35,252 nucleotides of DNA from an uncultured Prevotellaceae bacterium (GCA_946406035.1 CAMJJG010000027.1:1-35252); one strand, 5' to 3'. Positions 8,677 to 17,394 are shown, numbered from the stretch's first letter. Made by a program: numbers and translations. The notes: generated from the letters alone by a model not told the origin.

Positions 8677-9726
8677 TTATTGTTCTGATTGTTCTGATTG
8701 TTCCTTATCGGGAAAGAGGTCTTTGAGTATCTGGTGAAAGACGCCGACCGCTTCATCTAGAGAACCGATGAAATCGCCTCCAGCCGCATTCTCATGCCCG
8801 CCGCCATTGAAATATCGGGCACAGATGTCACTGACCGAGAAGTCGCCTTGGGATCGGCAAGAGATCTTGATCTTGTCGGCATCCTCACGCATGAACACGC
8901 TCCAGTAAATCTCGGGGATGGCGAGCGGTTTGTTGACCAGGGTCTCGGTGTCGCCACGGTTATAATTGTAGCGTTCCAGTTCCTGCTTGCTGAGCGTGAT
9001 GAGCGCTGCGCCATGCTCTCTAAAGAGCTGCATCTTCTCGTTGATGGCATATCCCTGAAGGCGCAGGCTGTCGGCGCTGAATGTATTCATTGCCTTGTTA
9101 TAGAGCATGATGCGGTCAAATCGGCGTCGCACAATCGACGCCACGATCTCATAGAACTCGGGATTGTCACAGCTGTAGGCAAAACCACCCGTGTCGGTCA
9201 ACATGCCCACATACAGGCAACTGGCGGCCATGCGGTCCATGAGCCGCAGCAGTCCCAACTGCATGATCACGCGGAAGACCAACTCACACGTTGATGAAGC
9301 CTCGGGATGGGAAATCATCAGGTTAAACGAGTCCTTATCGGGATCCAGATGGTGATCGATGAGTACACGTTTAACCTTGAGGGGCTCGATGATTTCGTTG
9401 AGACGGTCGATGCGCTTCATCGAGTTGAAGTCAAGGCAGAACAGGAGCTGAGCATCGTTGAGAACAAGCCGAGCCCGCGCCTCATGCTTGGTGTACACGA
9501 TGAGGTCGCGAACTCCCGGTATAAACTCTAGTGACTTAGGCGCCATGTCGGGAGTAACGACAACGGCCTCCTTGCCTATCCTCCTGAGGATGTGGCACAA
9601 AGCCAATGTCGAGCCCAGCGCGTCACCATCGGGAGACTTGTGGCAAGTGATGGCAATGCGTTGAGCACCGTTAATCAAGGAGCGTAATTTCTCGATTGTA
9701 TATTCGTCTATTATTTGACTGATCAT
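8677..9726 (-). CDS. nrnA: DHH-family phosphoesterase (NrnA-like oligoribonuclease / pAp phosphatase)
   Basis: A 349-residue DHH/DHHA1 protein that degrades nano-RNAs and/or 3'-phosphoadenosine 5'-phosphate in the cytoplasm. Metal-binding motifs are CHKSPDGDALGS (D33, D35), the name-giving DHH (124-126) and GMLTDTGG (with D178). The DHHA1 substrate motif is GGGHENAAGG (308-317). The C-terminus ends in an odd EQSEQSEQ encoded by a duplicated 9-base unit. ATG 9726 is preferred over an in-frame TTG three codons upstream (9735), which lies close to the promoter -7 element at 9750-9757. It is the first gene of the nrnA-DUF4827-glmM operon. Confidence 0.9.
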   Translation of the reverse strand: MISQIIDEYTIEKLRSLINGAQRIAITCHKSPDGDALGSTLALCHILRRIGKEAVVVTPDMAPKSLEFIPGVRDLIVYTKHEARARLVLNDAQLLFCLDFNSMKRIDRLNEIIEPLKVKRVLIDHHLDPDKDSFNLMISHPEASSTCELVFRVIMQLGLLRLMDRMAASCLYVGMLTDTGGFAYSCDNPEFYEIVASIVRRRFDRIMLYNKAMNTFSADSLRLQGYAINEKMQLFREHGAALITLSKQELERYNYNRGDTETLVNKPLAIPEIYWSVFMREDADKIKISCRSQGDFSVSDICARYFNGGGHENAAGGDFIGSLDEAVGVFHQILKDLFPDKEQSEQSEQ

Positions 9727-9749
9727 TGATTTCAAATCACTTTAATCGA

Positions 9750-9757
9750 CAAAGGTA
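9750..9757 (-). promoter_or_regulatory. -7 element for nrnA-DUF4827-glmM
   Basis: TACCTTTG on the minus strand matches TAnnTTTG, 23 bases before ATG 9726. The -33 region has no clear TTG at the right distance. Confidence 0.5.
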
Positions 9758-9868
9758 AGTCTTTTTTGCCACACTAAAATATAATTTAAGTTAATTCGAC
9801 GCTTCGATAACTATTCCATAGTTATGAACGCTATTGGCGGGCAGAGACGCGCTTTTTGGGGCTCACGG

Positions 9869-9899
9869 TTGCACATCTAGGGCAAAATCGTTACCTTTG
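9869..9899 (+). promoter_or_regulatory. Consensus promoter for mgtC-antiporter operon
   Basis: TTG (9869-9871), 20 bases, then TACCTTTG (9892-9899) followed by CAC. This is a full match to the Bacteroidetes consensus and places transcription start near 9906, about 20 bases before the mgtC ATG. Confidence 0.7.
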
Positions 9900-9926
9900 C
9901 ACAAGAAACCGTAAAATGAATCAGTT

Positions 9927-10643
9927 ATGTTACAATCAATCTATAACCAGATCATCAGTCCCGACGTGAATGTCATTGGCGCCATCACCAAGCTGGTACT
10001 GAGCCTGATACTGGGTGCCATCATCGGCATGGAGCGCAGGCGTAAGGGGCAGATTGCCGGCTTGCGCACGTTTGCCCTCATCTCGATGGGCGCCACGCTG
10101 GCGATGCTCATCTCGATCTACATACCGCAAGAGTATTTGGGCCTGAAAAACGGAGATCCCGGTCGCATTGCTGCTCAGGTGGTGAGCGGCGTGGGTTTTC
10201 TGGGCGCCGGAGCCATCATCCAGATGAAAGGCTCGGTGCGAGGCTTGACGACAGCCGCCGGCATCTGGATGACGGCATGTATCGGGCTTGCCGTGGGTGC
10301 TGGCATGTATCTCATTTCCATCATCGCGACAATACTCATTATATTTATATTGGTCAATATCGAGCGCATCGAGCTACGTCACAATTTCCTGTGGGAATCC
10401 AAGATTATCCGTGTTAAGGTTCACGGCATTCTTGACGACATCCAACCCGTGCGCGACGTGATCCTCGTCAACGACGTCCACATCAGCGACGAGTTCATGA
10501 AATATGACTATGATAACCAGCAGAGCATTATCAACTTTATGGTGCGCAGCAAGAGCAATGTGAACGTACCCGCCATGTTCAGCACCATCAAGCAGAAGTG
10601 TGACGCCATCTCGATCACCATTACCAACGAAATGAACATGTAA
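9927..10643 (+). CDS. MgtC/SapB family membrane protein
   Basis: A 238-residue inner-membrane protein. The N-terminal half holds about four to five helices with MgtC family motifs: GAIIGMERRRKGQIAGLRT, then VSGVGFLGAGAI and RGLTTAAGIWMTA. The C-terminal half (about 150-238) is soluble and ACT-like. MgtC proteins inhibit or modulate transport and ATP synthase in some pathogens and are linked to Mg2+ limitation; in commensals the role is unknown. The gene shares a strong promoter and a 19-base gap with the downstream cation/proton antiporter, suggesting a joint role in ion or pH homeostasis (inference). Confidence 0.9.
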   Translation: MLQSIYNQIISPDVNVIGAITKLVLSLILGAIIGMERRRKGQIAGLRTFALISMGATLAMLISIYIPQEYLGLKNGDPGRIAAQVVSGVGFLGAGAIIQMKGSVRGLTTAAGIWMTACIGLAVGAGMYLISIIATILIIFILVNIERIELRHNFLWESKIIRVKVHGILDDIQPVRDVILVNDVHISDEFMKYDYDNQQSIINFMVRSKSNVNVPAMFSTIKQKCDAISITITNEMNM

Positions 10644-10662
10644 CCCCCTCTCTCCTGTGCCA

Positions 10663-12909
10663 ATGGAATCACTCGATATCAATAGCCTGATTAGCGACCT
10701 GGCACTCATTCTAGTGCTGGGAGCCATCGCTACAGTCGTGTTTAAGATGCTCAAGCAGCCAATCGTGCTGGGCTATATTGTTGCCGGCTTTCTCGCCAGT
10801 CCTCATTTTTCCTTATTGCCATCGGTCGTTGGTGAGGCCAACATCGAGTTTTGGGCTCAAATAGGCATTATCGTCCTGCTGTTCTCGCTGGGACTGGAGT
10901 TCAGTTTCAAGAAGCTGGTTGATGTGGGCGGTTCGGCCATTATCACAGCCCTGATCATCGTGCTGGGCATGATGAGCCTGGGATATGTGGTGGGGAAATA
11001 CCTGGGTTACGGCCTGGTGAACAGCATCTTCCTGGGTGGCATGATATCGATGTCGTCGACCACTATCATCATCAAGGCATTGACCGACTTGAACATGCGC
11101 CAGCGGCGGTTTGTGCCCATGACCTTTGCCGTGCTCATCGTCGAGGACCTGTTTGCTGTCGTGATGATGGTGATTTTGTCCTCTATTGCCCTGAACAACA
11201 GCGTCAAGGGTGGCGAGATGGTAGGTAGTATCCTCAAGCTCTCATTTTTCCTGATCATGTGGTTCACGGTAGGTATATTCGTCATCCCGACGTTGTTCAA
11301 GCGATTCAAGCGTTACATCAGCGACGAGCAGATGCTCATCATCGCTATGGGCTTGTGTTTTGCCATGGTGCTGTTCTCGGTCAAGTCGGGTTTCTCGGCA
11401 GCCTTGGGCGCGTTTGTCATGGGCTCCATCCTGGCCGGCACCATCGAGGCCGAGCGCATCGAGCGGCTCATCTCTCCTGTCAAGGACTTGTTTGGCGCCG
11501 TGTTCTTTATCTCGGTGGGTATGATGGTCAACCCCACGGTGATGACGCGCCACTGGAGCGTAATCGCCCTGCTTGCAGTAGTGGTGATCGTGGGCATGAT
11601 CGTGTTTGGCACGTTTGGCATGCTGGCCACGGGTCAACCACTCAAGCTGGCTATGGAATCAGGATTCTCCCTGACACAGATAGGCGAGTTCTCGTTTATT
11701 ATTGCCACGCTGGGCACCAGCCTGGGCGTGCTCGACAAGAGCGTCTATCCCATTATTGTTGCCGTGTCGGTGATTACAACCTTCACGACGCCATTTTTCA
11801 TCAAGCAGGCCGAGCCCTGTTATAATGCCTTGTACAAAGTGTTGCCCAAGAGCTGGACGCGTCTGCTCAACGGCTACAGCCACGATGCCAGTGAGAGCGA
11901 GTCGAGTGGGTCGTCGAGCCTGTGGCAAGCGATTATCAAGCGTTACCTGGTGCGGCTCATCGTCTATTCGGTCATCATCATCGCTTTGATAGCGTTGTGC
12001 CGCAACTACCTGATGCCGCCGTTGCTGGGGTGGCTGGGCGGTGGCGAGTGGGCGCGTCTGGCCTGTGCCATCGTCTCGCTTGTCGTGGTGTCGCCAATGA
12101 TTGTAGCCATCATCATGCCATCGGTCAAGCGCAGCGAGCATGAGCGCCTGGTCGAGACGACTGGCAGCGTGACGATGGTTCCCCTGGTTGTGATGACGAT
12201 CTTGAGTGTTGTGTCGTCAACGATCTATGTTGCGATACTCTTGCAAGGAGTCTATCACAGTGCTGCCGCAGTCATTACCGCCATCCTGCTGGTGGTGGCG
12301 GGCCTGTTTGCCGTGGCCGTGCTGCCCACGCCGTTGCGCCGGCGGCTCACCAACATCGAGCGCCGCTTCATCAGCAACATCAACGAGCGCGAGAACCGTC
12401 GCACCGGTCACGAGAACAACCTGGTGAGCGACCTGCACCTGGCCTACATGAAGGTGGGGCACGACTGTCCGTTTGTTGGTGAGAGATTAAAGAATCTGGA
12501 CCTGCGCACGCGATATGACGTCAACTTGGTCAACATTCAGCGTGCCGGCAAGTTGTATGCCGTGCCCTCGGGCGAAATGCGCATCTTCCCTGGCGATGTG
12601 CTGGGCGTGATAGGCACCGAGGAGCACATCCAGCGCATGCTGCCACTTGTCGAGGCCCAGAACGAGCCGGTAGAGAGTAATGACGCCCTGAACGTGAAGT
12701 TTTGCCACTTTGCTATCGGCGAGCAGTCGCCGCTTGTTGGCGTCACGCTAGCGAAGACCCACCTGCGCGAGGATTATGGCGCCTTGCTCGTGGCTGTGCA
12801 ACGCGGCGATGACGATTACATCTCCCCCACTCCACAACTCGAGTTTCATACAGGAGATGTCCTGTGGATCGTGGGAAATCCCAAGCAACTGGCTCCGCTC
12901 AAGGGCTAG
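10663..12909 (+). CDS. CPA2-family monovalent cation:proton antiporter with C-terminal TrkA-C domains
   Basis: A 748-residue KefB/CPA2-type exchanger. The first ~390 residues form about 12 helices with family signatures LGYIVAGFLASP, LLFSLGLEFS and GGMISMSSTTIIIKAL, and the SAALGAFVMGSILAG segment. A second membrane region of four to five helices lies at about 425-560, an addition to the basic CPA2 core. The C-terminus carries two TrkA-C (RCK-C)-like modules, one around residues 600-670 (ending FPGDVLGVIG) and one around 690-748 (ending HTGDVLWIVG). The usual RCK-N nucleotide-binding domain is missing. ATG 10663 is chosen over GTG 10657. Ion specificity (K+ or Na+) is not visible. Confidence 0.88.
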   Translation: MESLDINSLISDLALILVLGAIATVVFKMLKQPIVLGYIVAGFLASPHFSLLPSVVGEANIEFWAQIGIIVLLFSLGLEFSFKKLVDVGGSAIITALIIVLGMMSLGYVVGKYLGYGLVNSIFLGGMISMSSTTIIIKALTDLNMRQRRFVPMTFAVLIVEDLFAVVMMVILSSIALNNSVKGGEMVGSILKLSFFLIMWFTVGIFVIPTLFKRFKRYISDEQMLIIAMGLCFAMVLFSVKSGFSAALGAFVMGSILAGTIEAERIERLISPVKDLFGAVFFISVGMMVNPTVMTRHWSVIALLAVVVIVGMIVFGTFGMLATGQPLKLAMESGFSLTQIGEFSFIIATLGTSLGVLDKSVYPIIVAVSVITTFTTPFFIKQAEPCYNALYKVLPKSWTRLLNGYSHDASESESSGSSSLWQAIIKRYLVRLIVYSVIIIALIALCRNYLMPPLLGWLGGGEWARLACAIVSLVVVSPMIVAIIMPSVKRSEHERLVETTGSVTMVPLVVMTILSVVSSTIYVAILLQGVYHSAAAVITAILLVVAGLFAVAVLPTPLRRRLTNIERRFISNINERENRRTGHENNLVSDLHLAYMKVGHDCPFVGERLKNLDLRTRYDVNLVNIQRAGKLYAVPSGEMRIFPGDVLGVIGTEEHIQRMLPLVEAQNEPVESNDALNVKFCHFAIGEQSPLVGVTLAKTHLREDYGALLVAVQRGDDDYISPTPQLEFHTGDVLWIVGNPKQLAPLKG

Positions 12910-13110
12910 TGCCAGCCCTCGCTTATTTATCAGACAACTTGGACAACATTGAAATACTTTGTATTATGTGTGTCCGGGTAATAATTGCCAAGGCCGCTGG
13001 CCTTGTGCAGGCCTTCAGCCTGCTATACAATATCGTTGCAAAGGATAAACGACTGAATCGTCTGAGAAATTTGACCGTCAGATTAATCTTTAAAGTTTTG
13101 GATAAAATTA

Positions 13111-13142
13111 GGGCAGGGCCCACATGCGTGTGGGTCCTGCCC
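13111..13142. terminator. Strong bidirectional hairpin between antiporter and dockerin gene
   Basis: A 14-bp stem with one G-U pair (GGGCAGGGCCCACA at 13111-13124, partner at 13129-13142) and a 4-base loop. It lies between two convergent genes. There is no long T-run, but A/T-rich sequence flanks both sides. A smaller hairpin AAGGCC-gct-GGCCTT sits upstream at 12990-13004. Confidence 0.72.
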
Positions 13143-13182
13143 AATTAAATTATAGGAATGTTAGAATCCTATCGTCAAGGAA

Positions 13183-14889
13183 TTACTCAGCCCAAGCACC
13201 ACTCAGCAGGTAGTCGATCAGAGCGGTAACGTCGGCGATGTTAACGCCACCGTCGAGGTTGCAGTCAGCGTTGTCATAGTTGGCACCATCCCAGTTGCCG
13301 CTCAACAGACCGTCGATCAGAGCGGTAACGTCGGCAATGTTAACAGACTGGCTGTTGTCCACGTCGCCACGCAGGCCGGCAGGAACGTCGGCAGTGGTGA
13401 AGAAGGTAACGACATCACACCACTCAGACTCGTGAGAAGCATTGTAACCCATTACCTGAACCTCATACTGGGTCTCGGGAGTCAGACCATCGATGGTGTA
13501 GTTGTTAGCGGTGAGCTCGTTTACATAGATCCACTCGGCGGGCTGGATAATCTCGGCATTGGGATCGCCAATGAAGATGTTGTCGAGATACATGCGCCAC
13601 ATGTCGGTGGTGCCTGTGTGACGGAATACTACATAACCATTCTGACCATTGTACTCGGTGAGGTCGAGAGTAACCGTCTCATGAGCATCGGCAGTACCCG
13701 AAATCGTGAAGTCCTTAATGGTGGTGAACTGATCGGTGTAAACAGTGTTGCCATCAATAGCATCCTCCATACCGATCATCACTTGCAGCATCTCGGGATA
13801 GGTTGAACTATGATTCCAAACGTCGAAGCGGATAATGCCCTGGAGCTTGGTGAGCGGCATGATCAGCCAGTTGTCGGGAGTCATAGCACCACTGCTGCCA
13901 TAAGAGGCAGAAGACAAGCAGAGGTCGGTCTGGGCATCGTCGGTGTAGTAGAGACCCCAAGCATCACCATCACCGTCGGCATCAAGAACTGCGATACCGT
14001 CAAGCTCTGCCTCATAGGTATCGGCGGGAAGGGTGATGTTGATGGGATTGCCGCTGGTGTCAACATAGGGACGATAGCGCAGGTTCCAACCCTCGGCTGC
14101 GTCATCAGCACCCCAAGCAACGTCGGCGGTGGTGGCAGCGGGATTAACGGTTACCTCGGGAACAACGGGATAAGGCAGAACTTGGGCATCGGAGTCCAGA
14201 ACGATATCATCGACATTCAGGAAGAACATGTCGGTAATGTTGTGGTGAACGATAGCGAAGTAACCTACCTGGCCCTGATAGGCGCTCAGGTCGATCTCAT
14301 ACTGTACATAAGCATCGGTAGCGGTGAAGTCGCCAGCAACCTTGGTGAAGCTTTCAACACCAGTGTAATCACCAACGCATACATAAACAGCGAACTTCTC
14401 GGCGCAATAGCTTGCATCCTGACCCATTGCCCAGAACGACAGTGCACCACCCAGGGTTACCTGGGGCGAAATCAGCCAGTTGTCGGGAGTAAGAGCTACT
14501 TGAGTGTCGTTGTCGTAGCTTGCCGAAGCAATAACACCAACACCACCGTGGGTGGTCATGTGCTTTTCGCCAGCAGCGTCGGCATCGTCATTGTTGTAGT
14601 AGGTCCAGTTGAAACCGTCACCGTCGGCATCGATGAGCGTGAACTGGGTGAATTGAGTTGCATCCTCAAAGTCCCAGGTCGTAGCAGCACGGTTGCCGCG
14701 CAGGATGTTGCTGCCCATCTCGAGGGAAGCAGGAGTGGGCATGATGCCACTGGCGCGGGTCACCTTCTCTACCTTGTTAGTACGGGAATCAAACTGAGCC
14801 AAGCTCTTCTTGATCGGGGTCAAGTTACCACCAGCTGCAGCGGTACCTGCAACGGCCAGGCCTAACAATAAGAATAAAATTTTTTTCAT
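13183..14889 (-). CDS. Secreted protein with two choice-of-anchor-J-like domains and C-terminal dockerin-like repeats
   Basis: A 568-residue exported protein. A signal peptide (about 1-19, ending GTAAAG) precedes two similar beta-rich modules (about 70-235 and 265-435). Each has D-D-A/D-G-D-G/D-A-W-x-Y/F-Y-x-D/N-D features, the TPDNWLI-(S/M)P motif, and closing segments ending in MFFLNVDDI or MWRMYLDNIFIG. These are typical of choice-of-anchor J / cleaved adhesin domains. An FN3-like stretch (about 440-500, with LTPETQYEVQVMGYN) follows. The C-terminus holds two Ca2+-loop dockerin-like repeats: GDVDNSQSVNIADVTALID (508 on) and DCNLDGGVNIADVTALID (545 on). There is no type IX sorting domain or lipobox. 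Substrate or partner unknown. Confidence 0.82.
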   Translation of the reverse strand: MKKILFLLLGLAVAGTAAAGGNLTPIKKSLAQFDSRTNKVEKVTRASGIMPTPASLEMGSNILRGNRAATTWDFEDATQFTQFTLIDADGDGFNWTYYNNDDADAAGEKHMTTHGGVGVIASASYDNDTQVALTPDNWLISPQVTLGGALSFWAMGQDASYCAEKFAVYVCVGDYTGVESFTKVAGDFTATDAYVQYEIDLSAYQGQVGYFAIVHHNITDMFFLNVDDIVLDSDAQVLPYPVVPEVTVNPAATTADVAWGADDAAEGWNLRYRPYVDTSGNPINITLPADTYEAELDGIAVLDADGDGDAWGLYYTDDAQTDLCLSSASYGSSGAMTPDNWLIMPLTKLQGIIRFDVWNHSSTYPEMLQVMIGMEDAIDGNTVYTDQFTTIKDFTISGTADAHETVTLDLTEYNGQNGYVVFRHTGTTDMWRMYLDNIFIGDPNAEIIQPAEWIYVNELTANNYTIDGLTPETQYEVQVMGYNASHESEWCDVVTFFTTADVPAGLRGDVDNSQSVNIADVTALIDGLLSGNWDGANYDNADCNLDGGVNIADVTALIDYLLSGAWAE

Positions 14890-15074
14890 AAATGTAAATT
14901 TTTAAAAAATTAATAATAAATTGGAGTAAAAACTCAATAATGTTAGTAAATGTTAGTAATAATACTTGTTTATCCAAATTCTGGGGATAACAACATTTTT
15001 CCAAAAACAGATTCATTTTAGGCTTCTATGTTATCGAATTTGGTTATCTTTTTAAAACAATTGTATTGTTTTCG

Positions 15075-15082
15075 CAAAAATA
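15075..15082 (-). promoter_or_regulatory. Possible -7 element for the 13.2-14.9 kb dockerin gene
   Basis: TATTTTTG on the minus strand matches TAnnTTTG. No good TTG lies 19-21 bases upstream, and the leader would be unusually long, so this is tentative. Confidence 0.3.
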
Positions 15083-15277
15083 ATGTAATTATCTAAAACA
15101 GGTGATTATTTTATTGATTTTTTTTGAACATTTGTGAATTTATTACCAAAAACTATCATTTTCGGTTAACAATTATTCGCTAATTTAAGGGAGCGACAGC
15201 ACTTTTCCTGAGATTTTGAGATACTGGCTGCCCAAACCATCTCGCGCGGCAAATGTTAAAATCATTCATTGACGCGG

Positions 15278-15343
15278 ATGAATCATAAACACGGATTACA
15301 TTGATTCTTGTGAATTGATTTAAAGTAATCCGTGTTTATTCAT
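15278..15343. repeat. Imperfect palindrome downstream of the second dockerin gene
   Basis: AAACACGGATTAC (15287-15299) pairs perfectly with GTAATCCGTGTTT (15325-15337). The arms extend by ATGAAT (15278-15283) and ATTCAT (15338-15343) across a 3-base bulge, with a 25-base loop. It begins 14 bases after the dockerin gene stop on the minus strand, so it may act as its transcript end. The arm sequence resembles dispersed 'ACACGGATTA' type intergenic repeats seen in many genomes; copy number cannot be judged here. Confidence 0.6.
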
Positions 15344-15356
15344 GCCTTATCGAGCA

Positions 15357-16394
15357 TCAGTTGCTGCCTAGCAGCAGGTCGATCAGTTCGGTCACGTCGG
15401 CAATGTTGATGCCGCCGGCCTGGTTAACGTCGGCACAAATCGTGCAAATGTCACCCGTCCCGCTCAGCAGGTAGTCGATCAGGACGGTAACGTCAGCGAT
15501 GTTGACACTGTGATCGTGGTTCACGTCGCCCAAGTCGTAGCCATGTCCTTCCTGTGGCAGCGTCACCTCTTGAACAACCGACTGATAGGAAACACCTGTG
15601 TTCTGCTTGACAACCACATAATACTGATAGGTCGTGCCTGGGGTCAGCCCCTCGACCAGATAAGTAGCACCAGGCAGCGGGTACTCGTTACCCCACTCGT
15701 CCTCGGCATAGTTGGCAGGAGCGACATTCTGTTCCAGAACGATTTCCTGGGTCTCCTTGTTCACAACATAGAGGAAGTAACCACAACCATTGCCAATGAA
15801 GTTGTTGATGATTTGGGTATTCGGGGCATCACACGACCAGTCGGCAAGGAATGACGTGGGAGTCGCCTGGGCTGCAGGCTTCAACTGCGGGAAAATCTCC
15901 ATATAGACGATATCGGAGCAAGTCATCTGGTCACCATCGCGATAAACAGCCTGCATGCCGATGCGCCAGTTGAAGAAGCGGTCCATACCTTCGGTAACAT
16001 TGGAGTGGTTGGGGAAATGCACCTCGAAGGGGCCAAACTCAAATCCATCATAGCGATAAGGAATCTCGGTGACGGACTCGGTGAAGTCACGGGGGAACTC
16101 CTCGGGCGTGAAGACAAAGAGCTGGTCGTTGTCGATGTAAACGCGATAAAAGAGCTTAGTGGGTTCGAGCTTGGTCCACTCGCCGCCTATGAACTCATAC
16201 TCAATTGAGTAGTCATTGGCGACAGGGGCTCCGTCCCAGTCCTCTACAAAACGGAAACCGATCTGGGAGAAGCCACCGTCCCAGTCGTTCCATTCGTCAA
16301 CAACAATGTTAGCTGGTGTGGGTAGAGTTGCCTGGGCCATTGCGCTGATAGAAAATGCCATCAGCATGACTAACAATAATGATTTTTTTTTCAT
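15357..16394 (-). CDS. Secreted FN3-containing protein with C-terminal dockerin-like repeats
   Basis: A 345-residue exported protein. MKKKSLLLVMLMAFSISAMAQ is a clear signal peptide. The middle (about 25-170) is an aromatic-rich beta region I do not recognise. An FN3-like domain follows (about 175-280, with VEGLTPGTTYQYYVVV). The C-terminus has two dockerin-like Ca2+ repeats, GDVNHDHSVNIADVTVLID (289 on) and ADVNQAGGINIADVTELID (about 321 on). The repeat DNA is nearly identical to that of the neighbouring 13.2-14.9 kb gene. The start at 16394 is fixed by the promoter: an upstream in-frame ATG at 16457 overlaps the -7 element. The gene is transcribed alone from a consensus promoter. Confidence 0.82.
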   Translation of the reverse strand: MKKKSLLLVMLMAFSISAMAQATLPTPANIVVDEWNDWDGGFSQIGFRFVEDWDGAPVANDYSIEYEFIGGEWTKLEPTKLFYRVYIDNDQLFVFTPEEFPRDFTESVTEIPYRYDGFEFGPFEVHFPNHSNVTEGMDRFFNWRIGMQAVYRDGDQMTCSDIVYMEIFPQLKPAAQATPTSFLADWSCDAPNTQIINNFIGNGCGYFLYVVNKETQEIVLEQNVAPANYAEDEWGNEYPLPGATYLVEGLTPGTTYQYYVVVKQNTGVSYQSVVQEVTLPQEGHGYDLGDVNHDHSVNIADVTVLIDYLLSGTGDICTICADVNQAGGINIADVTELIDLLLGSN

Positions 16395-16456
16395 AACAGG
16401 TAAAAATTTGGATAAATGATTAATACTGTAAATGGGTTTTCTATAATAATATGCCA

Positions 16457-16487
16457 CAAAGGTAGCAAAAATCCTTTTAATAACAAA
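16457..16487 (-). promoter_or_regulatory. Consensus promoter for the second dockerin gene
   Basis: On the minus strand, TTTG (16484-16487), 19 bases, then TACCTTTG (16457-16464). Full consensus match; transcription start near 16450, leader about 55 bases. Confidence 0.72.
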
Positions 16488-16510
16488 TGATCAGCTAAAA
16501 AAAGAGTTGA

Positions 16511-17317
16511 TCAAGCGGTGGCGGTAGTGGCCTTAGGCACCAGGAAGGCGCTGACCTCATAGAGCAGGTAGATGGGCAGGAAGACGACCATGAGTGTGAA
16601 AGGGTCGCCCGTGGGCGTGATTGTGGCCGCCAGTGCGAGCAGGGCCACAATGGCATGACGCCGATAGGAACTAAAGAAATCGCGATGGAGCACGCCGAGC
16701 GTTCCCAGCAGCCATGCCACCAGCGGCAGCTCAAAGATGACGCCCATGACAAAGATGAGCATCAGGAAGGTGTCCATGTAGCTGTCGAGCGAGATCTGGT
16801 TGGGCACCATGGCGCTAACATGATAATCGGCCAGGAAACGCAGTGTGACGGGGAAAACCACGAGATAGCCCACGGCCACACCCAGGAAAAACATCACGCA
16901 GCCAATGAGGAATGCCGACTTTACACCCCGTTTCTCGCTAGGATAGAGTGCTGGAGCGACAAAGGTCCATAACAGGTAGAGCACAACAGGAAAAGTGAGC
17001 ACCAGTGCGAGCCAGAATGACGTGCTCATGTGGATGAAAAACTGTGAAGCCAGCTTGATGTTGATGAGATCGACATGGAAGCCCTGGGTCGAGAATTGGG
17101 GTAACCAAGGGACCGACGACGTCATGCGCTCAAACAGGCGGTAGAGCACAAAGTCGCCATGACAGGGCGCCAGGATCACTTGGTCAAAGATTGATGGCAT
17201 GACAATGAACAGTCCCAGTGTTGTAACCACTAGGACAACGACAATCCTGATCAACACCGCGCGCAACGCGTCGATGTGATCCCAGAAGGACATTTCCTGC
17301 AGCTGTTCGTCGGCCAT
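16511..17317 (-). CDS. tatC: Twin-arginine translocase subunit TatC
   Basis: The 268-residue polytopic receptor of the Tat pathway, which exports folded proteins bearing RR signal peptides. The N-terminal cytoplasmic motif is SFWDHIDALRAVLIR. Six helices are visible, with the conserved loop FVAPALYPSEKRG after the second helix pair and ITPTGDPFTLM between the last helices (family consensus ITPPD-x-x-T). It lies 77 bases behind tatA on the same strand. The stop codon is followed at once by a T-run on the minus strand (TTTTTTT), then the promoter of the next dockerin gene, so some read-through into that gene is possible. No Tat substrate is encoded nearby. Confidence 0.94.
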   Translation of the reverse strand: MADEQLQEMSFWDHIDALRAVLIRIVVVLVVTTLGLFIVMPSIFDQVILAPCHGDFVLYRLFERMTSSVPWLPQFSTQGFHVDLINIKLASQFFIHMSTSFWLALVLTFPVVLYLLWTFVAPALYPSEKRGVKSAFLIGCVMFFLGVAVGYLVVFPVTLRFLADYHVSAMVPNQISLDSYMDTFLMLIFVMGVIFELPLVAWLLGTLGVLHRDFFSSYRRHAIVALLALAATITPTGDPFTLMVVFLPIYLLYEVSAFLVPKATTATA

Positions 17318-17394
17318 CGGACCCGCAAAAAAAACGCCTCACGCCAGAGCACAGCCACGTGGCTTCCCGGCTCAAAGCATGGTGGTGCTAGTTA

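Larger units (their letters stand above)
14890..15356. other. Long AT-rich leader/intergenic region between dockerin genes
   Basis: These 467 bases contain no credible gene. Visible elements are a small hairpin TTATCC...GGATAA near 14970-14990, a -7-like TATTTTTG facing the downstream dockerin gene (minus, 15075-15082), which would give an untranslated leader of about 180 bases, and an imperfect palindrome at 15278-15343. Confidence 0.5.

Noticed and set aside
12910-13148. Short open frames (73-94 codons) in the antiporter-dockerin gap
   Set aside because: They run through the terminator hairpin and overlap the antiporter 3' end; no homology-like features or promoter.
13200-13345. Regularly spaced near-identical DNA repeats, CRISPR-like at first sight
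   Set aside because: They encode the two dockerin-like repeats in frame; only two units, no spacers.
13810-14865. 351-codon open frame antisense to the first dockerin gene
   Set aside because: It mirrors a repetitive, biased coding sequence. The sense strand has a signal peptide, domain motifs and dockerin repeats; the antisense product has none.
17340-17394. Palindrome AGCCACGTGGCT between tatA and tatC as a terminator
   Set aside because: Too short, no T-run, and located inside a two-gene operon.
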